A stretch of 51,515 nt of DNA, from positions 1 through 51,515 of the forward strand of contig JAMLGI010000013.1 in NCBI GenBank assembly GCA_023958085.1. The letters are read 5' to 3'. Position 1 is the stretch's first letter, and every line of letters begins with the position of its first letter. The position numbers were made by a program, and so were the translations under genes. The notes beneath the pieces were generated by a model. That model was not told the origin of the DNA, searched no databases, and saw only the letters and a program-made list of their open reading frames with translations. Source of the stretch: Solirubrobacterales bacterium. Lineage in GTDB: Bacteria; Actinomycetota; Thermoleophilia; Solirubrobacterales; 70-9. Below are positions 26,337 through 34,525 of the stretch, piece after piece.

Positions 26337-27932
26337 TCAACCGAGGTCGCGCCGGCGAAACAGGGCGATCCCGACCGCGGTGAGGACGGCGGCGCTCGCG
26401 GTCAATACGGCCAGAGGGACCGGGTTGGCTTCCGTGGACGGGAGTGCCGGTGTGTGGGTGAAGGGGGAGAGGCTGTTGATCCAGTAGGGGAGATTGCCGA
26501 AGGCGGCCATGCTCCAGATCGCGACACAGGCGATCAGCAGGGCCCAGGCGACCCCGGCAAGGCGATCGGAAAGCCCGAAAAGCAGGACCGCCAGCCCGCC
26601 CATGATCCACATCGCCGGGGCCTGGGCGGCCCCGGCGGCGGCGAGGGCGGGGACCCGGGAGAAGTCCCCGGTGGAGACCCCGAGGCCGATCCCGATCGCC
26701 AGCCCGACCAGGATCATGATCACCAGGCTCGCGACCGCACCGATCAGCAGATGCCCGGCCACCCAGCGGGTCCTGCCGAGCGGTGAGGCGAGCAGCAGCT
26801 CCGCCCGGCCGTGGGACTCTTCCGAGTGGGGCCGGAGCGCCGCCCCGATCGTGAAGGCGGCGGCGAAGATCGCAAGGATGATCAGGATTGAAGCGAAGTA
26901 GGAGTCGAGGAGTGCCGTCCCGGTCGCTGCGCGGTCACCTCCGGCCAGCGCCGCCTTCATTGCCGGGCTGGACTGGAGCACATCCTCGATCGTGTTCCCC
27001 ATGCTGCCGATGATCACCCCGTAGGCGACCAGGCCGATCGTCCAGCCGATGATCGTGCCGCGCTGAATCCGAAAGGGCAGACCGAGCGGCCGGAGCAGCA
27101 GCCGGTTGGCCCGCCGCGACCCGGGCCTTGGCTGGAGCAGGCCGGAGCCGATGTCTCGCCGGTTGAGCACCAGGGCGGCGACGGCCGTGGCGATCAGGGT
27201 CGCAGCCAGGGGCAGAAGCAGGACCCACCAGCGTCCGCCGGAGAAGGGATGGGTGAGTTCGGCCCAGCCCAGCGGCGAGGTCCAGGTGAGTCGGCCGCTG
27301 CCGAGATCCCCGATCGCACGGAGCGCCCAGGCCAGTCCGAGCACGCCGGCGACCAGCCCCCGGGTGAGCCGGGCCTTGCCGGTCACCTGGGCGCAGACCG
27401 CGGTGGTGGCGGCGAAAACGAGACCGGTGCCGAGGATCGCGGCGGCGGCGAGCGCCGACTGGCCCGCATCGAAGCCGACCAGGATCAGGACCGCGGCCTC
27501 TCCGGCCGCGGCCAGCAGCAGGGTGAGACCGGTCAGCCCGAGTGCCGCAGTCAGGGGTGCCACCCGGCCGGCCCCGGAGGCCAGAAGCAGGTCGGTCCGG
27601 CCGTCCTCTTCCTCCATCCGACTGTGCCGGGTCACCAGGAAGAGAGCCAGGATCGCGCTGAGGATCGAAAGCACCGGAACTGCCTCCCAGACGACCACCC
27701 CGGGCAGGGTGTCGATCGCCCGGGCGGGGCCGATCATCGCGATCACCGCCGCATTGCCCTCCATGCTGGAGGCCAGCATTTCGAGTTCGGCCGGGGTGCC
27801 GTAAAGGCCCTTGTAGCTCAGTGCGTACATCGCGATCCAGCCGACCAGTCCGGCCACGCAGAGCGGGATCAGCCAGCGGTCACGGCGCAGGGCGAAGCGG
27901 AAGAGCCGTCCGCTTCCGGCGAGTCCGGCCAT
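26337..27932 (-). CDS. ABC exporter permease (polyketide/multidrug type)
   Basis: 531 residues from ATG 27932, which overlaps the ATPase stop (TGATG). About 12 hydrophobic segments in two similar halves, each with a conserved loop: HSRMEEEDGRTDLLLASGAGR in the first and HSEESHGRAELLLASPLGRTRW in the second. That EE..GR.dLLLA.P.GR signature is typical of TnrB3/exporter-of-polyketide-antibiotic permeases. It pairs with the ATPase at 27932-28816 to form an efflux pump. The substrate is unknown; no regulator is adjacent. Confidence 0.88.
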   Translation of the reverse strand: MAGLAGSGRLFRFALRRDRWLIPLCVAGLVGWIAMYALSYKGLYGTPAELEMLASSMEGNAAVIAMIGPARAIDTLPGVVVWEAVPVLSILSAILALFLVTRHSRMEEEDGRTDLLLASGAGRVAPLTAALGLTGLTLLLAAAGEAAVLILVGFDAGQSALAAAAILGTGLVFAATTAVCAQVTGKARLTRGLVAGVLGLAWALRAIGDLGSGRLTWTSPLGWAELTHPFSGGRWWVLLLPLAATLIATAVAALVLNRRDIGSGLLQPRPGSRRANRLLLRPLGLPFRIQRGTIIGWTIGLVAYGVIIGSMGNTIEDVLQSSPAMKAALAGGDRAATGTALLDSYFASILIILAIFAAAFTIGAALRPHSEESHGRAELLLASPLGRTRWVAGHLLIGAVASLVIMILVGLAIGIGLGVSTGDFSRVPALAAAGAAQAPAMWIMGGLAVLLFGLSDRLAGVAWALLIACVAIWSMAAFGNLPYWINSLSPFTHTPALPSTEANPVPLAVLTASAAVLTAVGIALFRRRDLG

Positions 27933-28816
27933 CACCCGTCCTCGTACTCGTGGAGAAAGAGATCCTCGAGGGTCGGGGGCCGGCTTACGAGGCTGACCAC
28001 TCCCCGTCCGGCCAGCCACTCCATCGTGTTGCGAAGCTCGGCGGTGTCGATCGAGAAACTGACCTGGTTGCCGTCGCGGCGAAGACCGTGGAGTCCGGTC
28101 AGCGACTCGATCCCGTCTGGTGGCGTTGCGGTTTCCGCCCGGATCGAGGTGCGGGTCAGGTGGCGCAGCTCGCCGAGCGATCCCGACTCCACGGTCCGGC
28201 CCTCCCGGATGATCGTCAGGCGATCGACCAGCCGCTCGACCTGGCCGAGGATGTGGCTCGAGAGCAGGATCGTCTTTTCCGCCTTGCGGATCTCGGCGAC
28301 GCAGTCCTGGAACACGGCTTCCTTCAGCGGGTCGAGCCCGGAGGTGGGTTCATCGAAAATGAACAGCTCGGCGTCCGAGGCGAGGGCTGCGATCAGCGCG
28401 ACCTTCTGCCGGTTTCCCTTCGAGTAGGCCTTGCTCTTCTTGGCGGTGTCGAGCTCGAACCGTTCACAGAGCTCACTCACCCGGGCCGGATCGAGACCAC
28501 CGCGGAGTGAGCCCAGCACATCGATCGTCTCGCCCCCGGTCAGATTCGGCCAGAGGTGAATGTCCCCGGGGACATAGGCGACCCGTTTCGTCACCTCCCG
28601 GGCTCTCGTCCACGGGTCCTGACCGAAAATTGCGGCCCTTCCTCCCGAGGCCCGGATCAGGCCCAGAAGAACCCGGATCGTGGTCGACTTTCCGGAACCG
28701 TTCGGCCCGAGGAACCCGTGGACCTCGCCGGGTTGAACCGTGAGATCGAGACCGTCGAGCGCCCGGGTGTGCCCGAACTGCTTCTCCAGTCCCTCGACTT
28801 CGATTACCGCTGGCAT
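27932..28816 (-). CDS. ABC transporter ATP-binding protein
   Basis: 294 residues from ATG 28816; a TTG 14 codons earlier is possible, but TACCGT ends 6 nt before this ATG and homologs begin at MPAVIEVEGLEKQFG. Walker A is GPNGSGKST, the Q-loop region VAYVPGDIHLW, the signature is a variant YSKGNRQKV in place of LSGGQ, Walker B is LFIFDEPTSGLD and the switch His is in LLSSHILG. The C-terminal ~80 residues (RAETATPPDGIE...PTLEDLFLHEYED) are the usual drug-exporter tail. The YSKGNRQK variant is common in this subfamily. Confidence 0.92.
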   Translation of the reverse strand: MPAVIEVEGLEKQFGHTRALDGLDLTVQPGEVHGFLGPNGSGKSTTIRVLLGLIRASGGRAAIFGQDPWTRAREVTKRVAYVPGDIHLWPNLTGGETIDVLGSLRGGLDPARVSELCERFELDTAKKSKAYSKGNRQKVALIAALASDAELFIFDEPTSGLDPLKEAVFQDCVAEIRKAEKTILLSSHILGQVERLVDRLTIIREGRTVESGSLGELRHLTRTSIRAETATPPDGIESLTGLHGLRRDGNQVSFSIDTAELRNTMEWLAGRGVVSLVSRPPTLEDLFLHEYEDG

Positions 28817-28822
28817 ACCGGG

Positions 28823-28828
28823 ACGGTA
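28823..28828 (-). promoter_or_regulatory. -10-like TACCGT, 6 nt before ATG 28816
   Basis: Hexamer, six bases, start codon. No recognisable -35. It supports a leaderless ABC-operon transcript. Confidence 0.35.
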
Positions 28829-28898
28829 GTCGGCGGTCGAGGTGAAGGAAAGTCCCAACTATCGCGGGCAGGCTTCATCTCGGTGGCCGGATCCCGGA

Positions 28899-29534
28899 TC
28901 ACAGGTAGGGGTCGGTGGCCGAAGGACCGAGCCGGCGCTCAACCAGGAAACGCAGCGGGAAGGCGAGCAGGATCCAGACCGCCAGGGCGTAGGTGGGAGA
29001 GGAAAGCAGGCCGACCGGGATCGCCAGGGTGAAGACGAGGACCGGGATCAGGACGAGCAGGACCGAGTACCGGACCATCCGACGCGGGGGATCAACCGCG
29101 AAAAGCTCGGCCCGGTGGGCCCGGGAGAACAGAATCAGCTCCATCAGGCTGATCAGCAGCAGGGTCGAGATGTAGACGACCACCGTGATCGGTTCGCCCG
29201 AGTAGCGGTCGAGCAGTCCGGTTGGCAGGGGCAGAAAGGCGATCAGGCCCAGGTAGATCAGGTTGAGGCCGGTGTAGACCGGATCGATCGCCTTCAGATG
29301 CCGGACGAAGTGGTGATTCGACAGCCAGTAGAAGGCAAGTACCGCGACCGAGATGAAGAAGGTGAGGATGTCCCCGTGGGCCGAGAGCAGGGTGTCGGTC
29401 AGTTTCTCCGATGGAACCCGGGGTATGCCGATCGAGACGATCAGCAGGGTCATCGCGACCGCGAAGATCCCGTCGGTCAGGCCAATCATCCGGTTGAACT
29501 CGATCGAGTCCCGCTCGTAGAGGGTCCGTCCCAT
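28899..29534 (-). CDS. TMEM175-family (DUF1211) potassium-channel-like membrane protein
   Basis: 211 residues from ATG 29534; homologs start with MGRTLYERDSIEFNRMIGLTDGIFAVAMTLL. The FSDGVFA-type filter helix of bacterial TMEM175 appears here as LTDGIFAVAMTLLIVSIGIP (F/S replaced by L/T). Five to six membrane segments follow: ILTFFISVAVLAFYWLSNHH, LNLIYLGLIAFLPLPTGLL, TVVVYISTLLLISLMELILFS, YSVLLVLIPVLVFTLAIPVGLL. Bacterial members conduct K+ with modest selectivity. It is close to the 3' side of the UspA-like gene, on the same strand (39 bp apart). Confidence 0.9.
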   Translation of the reverse strand: MGRTLYERDSIEFNRMIGLTDGIFAVAMTLLIVSIGIPRVPSEKLTDTLLSAHGDILTFFISVAVLAFYWLSNHHFVRHLKAIDPVYTGLNLIYLGLIAFLPLPTGLLDRYSGEPITVVVYISTLLLISLMELILFSRAHRAELFAVDPPRRMVRYSVLLVLIPVLVFTLAIPVGLLSSPTYALAVWILLAFPLRFLVERRLGPSATDPYL

Positions 29535-29573
29535 GTCCGCGCCGATGCTAATCACCAACCCGGTCGGAGCCGG

Positions 29574-30161
29574 TCAGTCCAGGTTGACGTGGTGGAATCG
29601 GGGCAGGAGCCGCGCCCGGAGTTCCTCGGCCACCTTCGAATCCGGATCGCGACGGGTCACCAGAAAGACCTCGGTCGCATCGAACGCGGCCAGCTCGTCC
29701 TCCACCGCCAGGACCACATCCTCGTCGCCGAGCAGGGGCTGGGCCGCGACCCCGGCCAGGGTGAGCGAGGCGACCGAGACCACGAGACTGCTGCGGGCCC
29801 GGTCCCGGGCCGCCTCGAGATCGGTCGCCCAGCGGTGGAGAAAGGTGTTGTCGGCCGGGGTGAGCAGCCGGATCTCACTCTCGTTCTCCTCGTAACCCAG
29901 TTTCACCTCGTCGGCCACCCGGGTGATCGCAGCGGCGTCCTCGATCGGGAAGGTGGTCACGACCAGCAGCCGTCGGTCAAGCTCCGGATGAGGCGTGCGG
30001 CCGATCGGATCCCAGGGGTGTTTGACCATCAGCCAGACCACGATCAGGGTGGTGGTGACCCCGGCTACGGCAACGCCCACTTCCGGTCTGACCAAAGCGA
30101 AAGCGGCCGCGGACGGGAACAGGATCACGATCAGGAGCAGTGGCGGGTGCCAGGACTTCAT
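29574..30161 (-). CDS. membrane-anchored protein with UspA-like Rossmann domain
   Basis: 195 residues from ATG 30161, supported by TACGGT ending 6 nt upstream. Two N-terminal membrane segments (PPLLLIVILFPSAAAFAL and VGVAVAGVTTTLIVVWLMV) precede a soluble alpha/beta domain: RRLLVVTTFPIEDAAAI, SEIRLLTPADN, then GDEDVVLAVEDELAAFDATEVFLVTRRDPDSKVAEELRARLLPRF. The GD.D...A...EL..F...EV.LVTR pattern matches universal-stress-like domains common in actinobacteria. Ligand and role unknown. Confidence 0.78.
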   Translation of the reverse strand: MKSWHPPLLLIVILFPSAAAFALVRPEVGVAVAGVTTTLIVVWLMVKHPWDPIGRTPHPELDRRLLVVTTFPIEDAAAITRVADEVKLGYEENESEIRLLTPADNTFLHRWATDLEAARDRARSSLVVSVASLTLAGVAAQPLLGDEDVVLAVEDELAAFDATEVFLVTRRDPDSKVAEELRARLLPRFHHVNLD

Positions 30162-30167
30162 CGGCCC

Positions 30168-30173
30168 ACCGTA
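30168..30173 (-). promoter_or_regulatory. -10-like TACGGT, 6 nt before ATG 30161
   Basis: Hexamer, six bases, start codon. No clear -35. It helps choose the start of the UspA-like gene. Confidence 0.35.
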
Positions 30174-30225
30174 CACCCGGTATCGGGTCGGCCAGTCGGT
30201 TGCGGCGGCCGTTACATTTCGGGTC

Positions 30226-31173
30226 ATGAACCCTGACCTGGCGAAGGCCGTGAACACCGTGGTCCGCGACTGTCTCGGAGTGCGGGCCGGCGAAGAGGTG
30301 CTGACCGTGGCGAACCCGGCCACCCTCGAACTGGGGACGGCGATGCGGGCCGAAGCCGAGGCAGCCGGAGCCGAGTCGGTGCTGGCCGTGATCACCGAAC
30401 GGGAAACCCACGCCGGTGAGCCTCCGGCAACGGTTGCCGAGGCGATGAAGGCGGCCGATGTGGTGCTCGCCCCGACCGTCCAGTCGCTGTCCCACACCGA
30501 TGCCCGCAAGGTCGCAAGCGAGGCCGGGGCGCGGATCGCGACCCTCCCGGGGGCGACGGTCGAGATGCTCGGCCGGGTGATGAGCGACGACATGGCCGAG
30601 CTTCGCCGCCGTGGTCATCGAGTCGCGGAGATTCTGGATCGCGGGGTCGAGGCGCGGATCACCTGCGACCACGGCTCCGATCTCACGCTCGGCCTCCAGG
30701 GCCGGGTGGCGATCCCCGACGCCGGGGAGCTGACCGAACCGGGCGCCTTCGGGAACCTGCCGTGTGGAGAGGGCTTCATCGCTCCGGCTACTGCGGAAGG
30801 AGTGCTGGTGGTGGACGGATCGATCGCCGGGGTCGGGCTGGTCGGCGATCCGGTCCGGCTGACCGTCAAGGCCGGCCGTCTGATCGATGCAACCGGCCCG
30901 GAAGGGGCGGCCCTGATGGAGCTGCTCACTGTTCACGGTCCGGACGGAACCAATGTGGCCGAGCTCGGAATCGGCACCAACTCGAAGGCGATCCTGACCG
31001 GGAACATCCTCGAGGACGAGAAGATCTTCGGTACCGCCCACGTCGCTTTCGGGGCGTCGGCTGCGATCGGCGGCAACATTCAGGTGCCGGTTCACCTCGA
31101 TGTGGTCAACCTGAGACCCGAGGTCACGGTCGACGGGGAGCTGCTGGTCCTGGACGGCCGGCTGCTGGTCTGA
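30226..31173 (+). CDS. M29-like aminopeptidase (AmpS/aminopeptidase T-related)
   Basis: 315 residues from ATG 30226. The sequence fits the COG2309 / leucyl aminopeptidase T group: an N-terminal Rossmann-like half (VRAGEEVLTVANPATLELGTAMRAEAEAAGAESVLAVI, APTVQSLSHTDARKVASEAGARIATLPG) and a metal-binding C-terminal half (NLPCGEGFIAPA, VAELGIGTNSKAILTGNILEDEKIFGTAHVAFGAS, IQVPVHLDVV). Conserved Glu in CGEGF and ELGIG, and the H of VHLD, are the expected ligands. Shorter members of the same fold (NicX type) are dioxygenases, so peptidase activity is likely but not certain. FtcD follows 12 bp downstream. Confidence 0.87.
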   Translation: MNPDLAKAVNTVVRDCLGVRAGEEVLTVANPATLELGTAMRAEAEAAGAESVLAVITERETHAGEPPATVAEAMKAADVVLAPTVQSLSHTDARKVASEAGARIATLPGATVEMLGRVMSDDMAELRRRGHRVAEILDRGVEARITCDHGSDLTLGLQGRVAIPDAGELTEPGAFGNLPCGEGFIAPATAEGVLVVDGSIAGVGLVGDPVRLTVKAGRLIDATGPEGAALMELLTVHGPDGTNVAELGIGTNSKAILTGNILEDEKIFGTAHVAFGASAAIGGNIQVPVHLDVVNLRPEVTVDGELLVLDGRLLV

Positions 31174-31185
31174 AACGGTGGTCCG

Positions 31186-32097
31186 GTGAAGATGCTGGCC
31201 GCACCGAACCTGTCCGAGGGGCGGGATTTCGCCCGGCTGGAACTGCTTGAGGGCAGCCTCGCCTCCGCGACCCTGCTTGACCGTCACACCGACCTCGACC
31301 ACAACCGGGCCGTGTTCACGGTGGCCGGGGAGCCCGACCGGCTGGAGCTTGCCCTGATCGGGCTCGCCCGCACCGCGATCACCGAGATCGACATGACGGC
31401 TTGGCGCGGGATCCATCCCGCGATCGGAGCGATCGATGTCTGCCCGGTGATCTGGACCAGGGCGGAGGACCGCGAGCAGGCGGTCGAGACCGCACTTCAG
31501 GCGGCGATCGCGATCGGCAAACTCGGGGTCCCGGTGTTCCTCTACGGCGAACTCGCCACGGCCGAGCAACGCCGGGAACGGGCCTACTTCCGTCGGGGCG
31601 GGGTGGACCGGCTCTGGCTGCGGATGAGCGGGGGCGATCCGGAAGAGTCGGATCAGGTATTGAAGCCGGATTTCGGGCCGGAGCGGCCCCATCCGACCGC
31701 CGGTGGCTGCCTGGTCACGGCCCGCCCGCCGCTGGCCGCATTCAACCTGGAGCTGGAAACGGACGACGTCACGATCGCCCGGGAGATCGCCGCCGAGATC
31801 CGGGAGAGCGCCGCCGGAGGGCTCCCCGGGGTCCGGGCCCTCGGACTCGGCTTGTCGACCGGGCGAACCCAGGTTTCGACCAACGTTCACGATCCGGTCT
31901 CGATGCCACTCGCCCGGCTGGTCGCGGCGGTGGCCGCACGGGCCGAGCTCCGGGGCACCCGGGTGATCGAGGCGGAACTGATCGGCCTGCTGCCGGAGGC
32001 GGCCATGGCCGGCTACCCGGAGGGGGTCCCGATCCGGGGGTTTGATCCGAACTATCACCTGATCGAAAACCGGCTGGCCGATCTGCCGGCAGGCTGA
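31186..32097 (+). CDS. ftcD: glutamate formimidoyltransferase
   Basis: 303 residues from GTG 31186 (ATG 31192 is an alternative). FtcD transfers the formimino group from formiminoglutamate to tetrahydrofolate in histidine degradation. APNLSEGRD at the start, LLDRHTDLDHNRAVFTVAG with the catalytic His, WRGIHPAIGAIDVCPVI, GVPVFLYGELA and the C-terminal GVRALGL...TQVSTNVHDP are family signatures. The cyclodeaminase domain of bifunctional FTCD is absent. No hut genes are nearby; pairing with the upstream aminopeptidase suggests peptide/amino-acid use. Confidence 0.9.
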   Translation: MKMLAAPNLSEGRDFARLELLEGSLASATLLDRHTDLDHNRAVFTVAGEPDRLELALIGLARTAITEIDMTAWRGIHPAIGAIDVCPVIWTRAEDREQAVETALQAAIAIGKLGVPVFLYGELATAEQRRERAYFRRGGVDRLWLRMSGGDPEESDQVLKPDFGPERPHPTAGGCLVTARPPLAAFNLELETDDVTIAREIAAEIRESAAGGLPGVRALGLGLSTGRTQVSTNVHDPVSMPLARLVAAVAARAELRGTRVIEAELIGLLPEAAMAGYPEGVPIRGFDPNYHLIENRLADLPAG

Positions 32098-32148
32098 GGC
32101 GGGGACAAGCCGGTCGGCGCGAGCGGGCCGGGATCTCGTGGGCTCCGG

Positions 32149-32154
32149 TAAGTT
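32149..32154 (+). promoter_or_regulatory. -10-like TAAGTT, 6 nt before GTG 32161
   Basis: Hexamer, six bases, GTG. No -35 recognised. Confidence 0.35.
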
Positions 32155-32160
32155 TGGCCC

Positions 32161-32529
32161 GTGGCCCAGACCAAAAAGAAACGCCGCCGCAAGCACCGGG
32201 GAACCCAGGCCGGCGGGCTCGAAACCAGACGGCGTCGCACCCGGCCGAAGAACCGGGCCGAGGCTCGCAACCAGGCACGCTCGAAGAGCCGCAACCGCAC
32301 GATCCAGAAGGACGCCCCGCCAACCTGGAAGGGCGCGACCATCCGCGGTCTCGTTGCCTCGCTGGTGTTCCTGGTCCTCCTGATCCTGCTGTTCAAACGC
32401 AACGTCGGCCAGGCCCTGCCGATAGCGCTGTTCATGCTGGCCTTCTACATTCCGGCCGGGTACTACATGGACCTGTTCATCTGGCGCCGCAAGGAGCGGG
32501 CGAAGATCCGTTCCGGACGCAGGGAGTGA
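32161..32529 (+). CDS. small basic two-helix membrane protein
   Basis: 122 residues from GTG 32161. The first ~55 residues are extremely basic (TKKKRRRKHRGTQ, RRRRTRPKNRAEARNQARSKSRNR). Two membrane helices follow (ATIRGLVASLVFLVLLILLF and ALPIALFMLAFYIPAGYYMDLF), then a basic tail. The cytoplasmic arm could bind nucleic acid or anionic lipids. No named family is recognised. It precedes the MBL-hisS-aspS group and is probably co-transcribed with it. Confidence 0.8.
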   Translation: MAQTKKKRRRKHRGTQAGGLETRRRRTRPKNRAEARNQARSKSRNRTIQKDAPPTWKGATIRGLVASLVFLVLLILLFKRNVGQALPIALFMLAFYIPAGYYMDLFIWRRKERAKIRSGRRE

Positions 32530-32575
32530 TCACGGTGGCGGGCCGCAAGAGAGGCCGGGCCGGGAGGAGAGCGAG

Positions 32576-33223
32576 TTGAGCGGATTCGAGGTGATGATGA
32601 CCACGGTCGGTCCCGTGCAGGAAAACTCCTTCCTGATCTGGCGTGAGGGCACCGGCAAGGCGATCATGATCGATCCGGGGGAGGAGCCGGACCGGCTGAT
32701 GCAGCCGCTGGCCGAGCGGAACCTCGAGCTTGAGGCGATCCTGCTCACTCACTGTCACTTCGATCACATCGGGGCGGTCGCACCGATCGCCCGGGCAACC
32801 GGCGCGCCGGTGTGGTGTCCTGAACTGGAGACGCAGATCCTGGCCGACGTGATGGCCTACATCCCGTGGGACGGAATCGGGCCGTACGAAAGCTACGACG
32901 CCGATCACACCGTGAAAGGCGGGGAGAAGCTGGAACTCGCCGGGATCGAGTTCGACGTTCTGTTCACCCCGGGTCACAGTCCCGGGCACGTCACCTACTC
33001 GGTTCCGGAGGCGCAGCTGCTTTTCTCCGGTGACGTGCTGTTCCAGGGTTCGGTCGGAAGGGTCGATCTCCCCGGTGGTGACTGGGACACCCTGCTTGAA
33101 TCGATCCGCGGACTGGTCACCTCCTTCCCGCGGGAAACCCGGGTGCTGCCCGGCCACATGGACCCGACCACCCTCGGGGATGAGCTCGAAACGAACCCCT
33201 TCCTGACCGAGCTGCCGACCTGA
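32576..33223 (+). CDS. MBL-fold metallo-hydrolase (glyoxalase II-like)
   Basis: 215 residues from TTG 32576, preceded by GGGAGGAGAG. Metal ligands are in place: LTHCHFDHIGAV (HxHxDH; the first position is His-Cys-His), PGHSPGHVTYSV, LLFSGDVLFQGSVGR and RVLPGHMDP. The N-terminal GPVQENSFLIWREG and GS.GR..LP are typical of the hydroxyacylglutathione-hydrolase-like group. The substrate is probably a thioester. Its stop overlaps the hisS start (TGATG), so it is coupled to tRNA charging genes, as seen in other actinobacteria. Confidence 0.9.
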   Translation: MSGFEVMMTTVGPVQENSFLIWREGTGKAIMIDPGEEPDRLMQPLAERNLELEAILLTHCHFDHIGAVAPIARATGAPVWCPELETQILADVMAYIPWDGIGPYESYDADHTVKGGEKLELAGIEFDVLFTPGHSPGHVTYSVPEAQLLFSGDVLFQGSVGRVDLPGGDWDTLLESIRGLVTSFPRETRVLPGHMDPTTLGDELETNPFLTELPT

Positions 33224-34458
33224 TGGCCGAGAAATTCAAGGCACCCCGCGGCACCTTCGACATCCTGCCGGACCTGGCGGCCCAGCGTGAGCGCCTGACC
33301 GACATCGCCCGACAGGTTCTCGGACGCGGCGGCTACCGCTGGATCGGCACCCCGACCTTCGAGGACACCGCCCTGTTCGAACGGGGGGTGGGGCGGTCCA
33401 CCGACATCGTCCGCAAGGAGATGTTCACCTTCGAGGACAAGGGTGGACGCTCACTCACCCTGCGCCCCGAAGGAACCGCACCGATCTGCCGGGCGTACGT
33501 GGAACACGGGATGCACAAGCTGCCGCAGCCGGTCAAGCTGGCCTACGTCGGGCCGATGTTCCGTCACGAACGTCCCCAGGCCGGCCGCTACCGGCAGTTT
33601 CACCAGATCGGGGCCGAGGCGATCGGAACCGCCTCGCCGCTGGCCGACGTGGAGGTGATCTCGATGCTGGCCGAGATCATCGAGGAACTCGGGGTTCCCG
33701 GGGTGGAGCTCCGGATTTCGAGCCTCGGTTCGCTCGAGGCGCGGGAAAGCTACCTCGATGAACTGAAGGCCCACCTCAGGGCACGCTCCGAGGAGCTCTC
33801 GGAGGATGTGCGGGGCCGGATCGAGCTGAATCCGCTCCGGGCCTTCGATTCCGATCACCCCGGTACCCAGGACGTGATGGCCGACGCCCCGCAGCTGCTG
33901 AATCACCTCGACAGCTCCGACGCGGAACATTTCGAACAGGTCCAGGCACTGCTGACCGCCGCCTCGGTCGAGTACGTGATCGACCCGACCCTGGTCCGTG
34001 GCCTCGACTACTACACCCGGACCGTCTTCTCGTTCGTCTGCGACCGGCTCGGAGCCCAGTCCGAGGTCGGCGGCGGTGGACGCTACGACGGCCTGATCGG
34101 CCAGCTCGGCGGACCGGACACCCCGGCGATCGGCTGGGCGGCCGGCATCGAACGGCTGCTGCTCGCTCTGGACGAGAAAGTTGAACTGCCGCGGCCGGAT
34201 CTCTACCTGGCGATGGCGGACCAGGAGCAGCGCGAGCGGGCGATAGCCCTCGCGGTCGAACTCCGACATCACGGCCTCGCGGTCGAGATGGATCTCGCCG
34301 GTCGCAGCATGAAGGGGCAGCTGAAGCAGGCCGACCGGTCCGGAGCCGCCCACACCCTGATCCTGGAAAACGGCGGGGCGGCCTCGCTGAAGAACATGGA
34401 GACCGGCGATCAGCAGTCGATCGACGCCTCCGCCGTGGTTGACCTGATCAAGCCCTGA
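33223..34458 (+). CDS. hisS: histidyl-tRNA synthetase
   Basis: 411 residues, class II. KAPRGTFDILPD at the start, motif 1 around GYRWIGTPTFEDTALFERG, motif 2 MFRHERPQAGRYRQFHQIGAEAIG, histidine-binding LVRGLDYYTRTVFSF (HisA), GGGGRYDGLIGQLGG and motif 3 AIGWAAGIERLLLAL. The C-terminal anticodon-binding domain (PDLYLAMADQEQRERAIALAVELR...AGRSMKGQLKQADRSGA) is complete. Length is normal. Charges tRNA-His with histidine in the cytoplasm. Confidence 0.96.
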   Translation: MAEKFKAPRGTFDILPDLAAQRERLTDIARQVLGRGGYRWIGTPTFEDTALFERGVGRSTDIVRKEMFTFEDKGGRSLTLRPEGTAPICRAYVEHGMHKLPQPVKLAYVGPMFRHERPQAGRYRQFHQIGAEAIGTASPLADVEVISMLAEIIEELGVPGVELRISSLGSLEARESYLDELKAHLRARSEELSEDVRGRIELNPLRAFDSDHPGTQDVMADAPQLLNHLDSSDAEHFEQVQALLTAASVEYVIDPTLVRGLDYYTRTVFSFVCDRLGAQSEVGGGGRYDGLIGQLGGPDTPAIGWAAGIERLLLALDEKVELPRPDLYLAMADQEQRERAIALAVELRHHGLAVEMDLAGRSMKGQLKQADRSGAAHTLILENGGAASLKNMETGDQQSIDASAVVDLIKP

Positions 34459-34525
34459 CCTCCCCGCAACGGGAGGCCGGGCTGAACTTTCGGCCCTGAA
34501 GGGATAACTGAAAGACTGCCGGACC

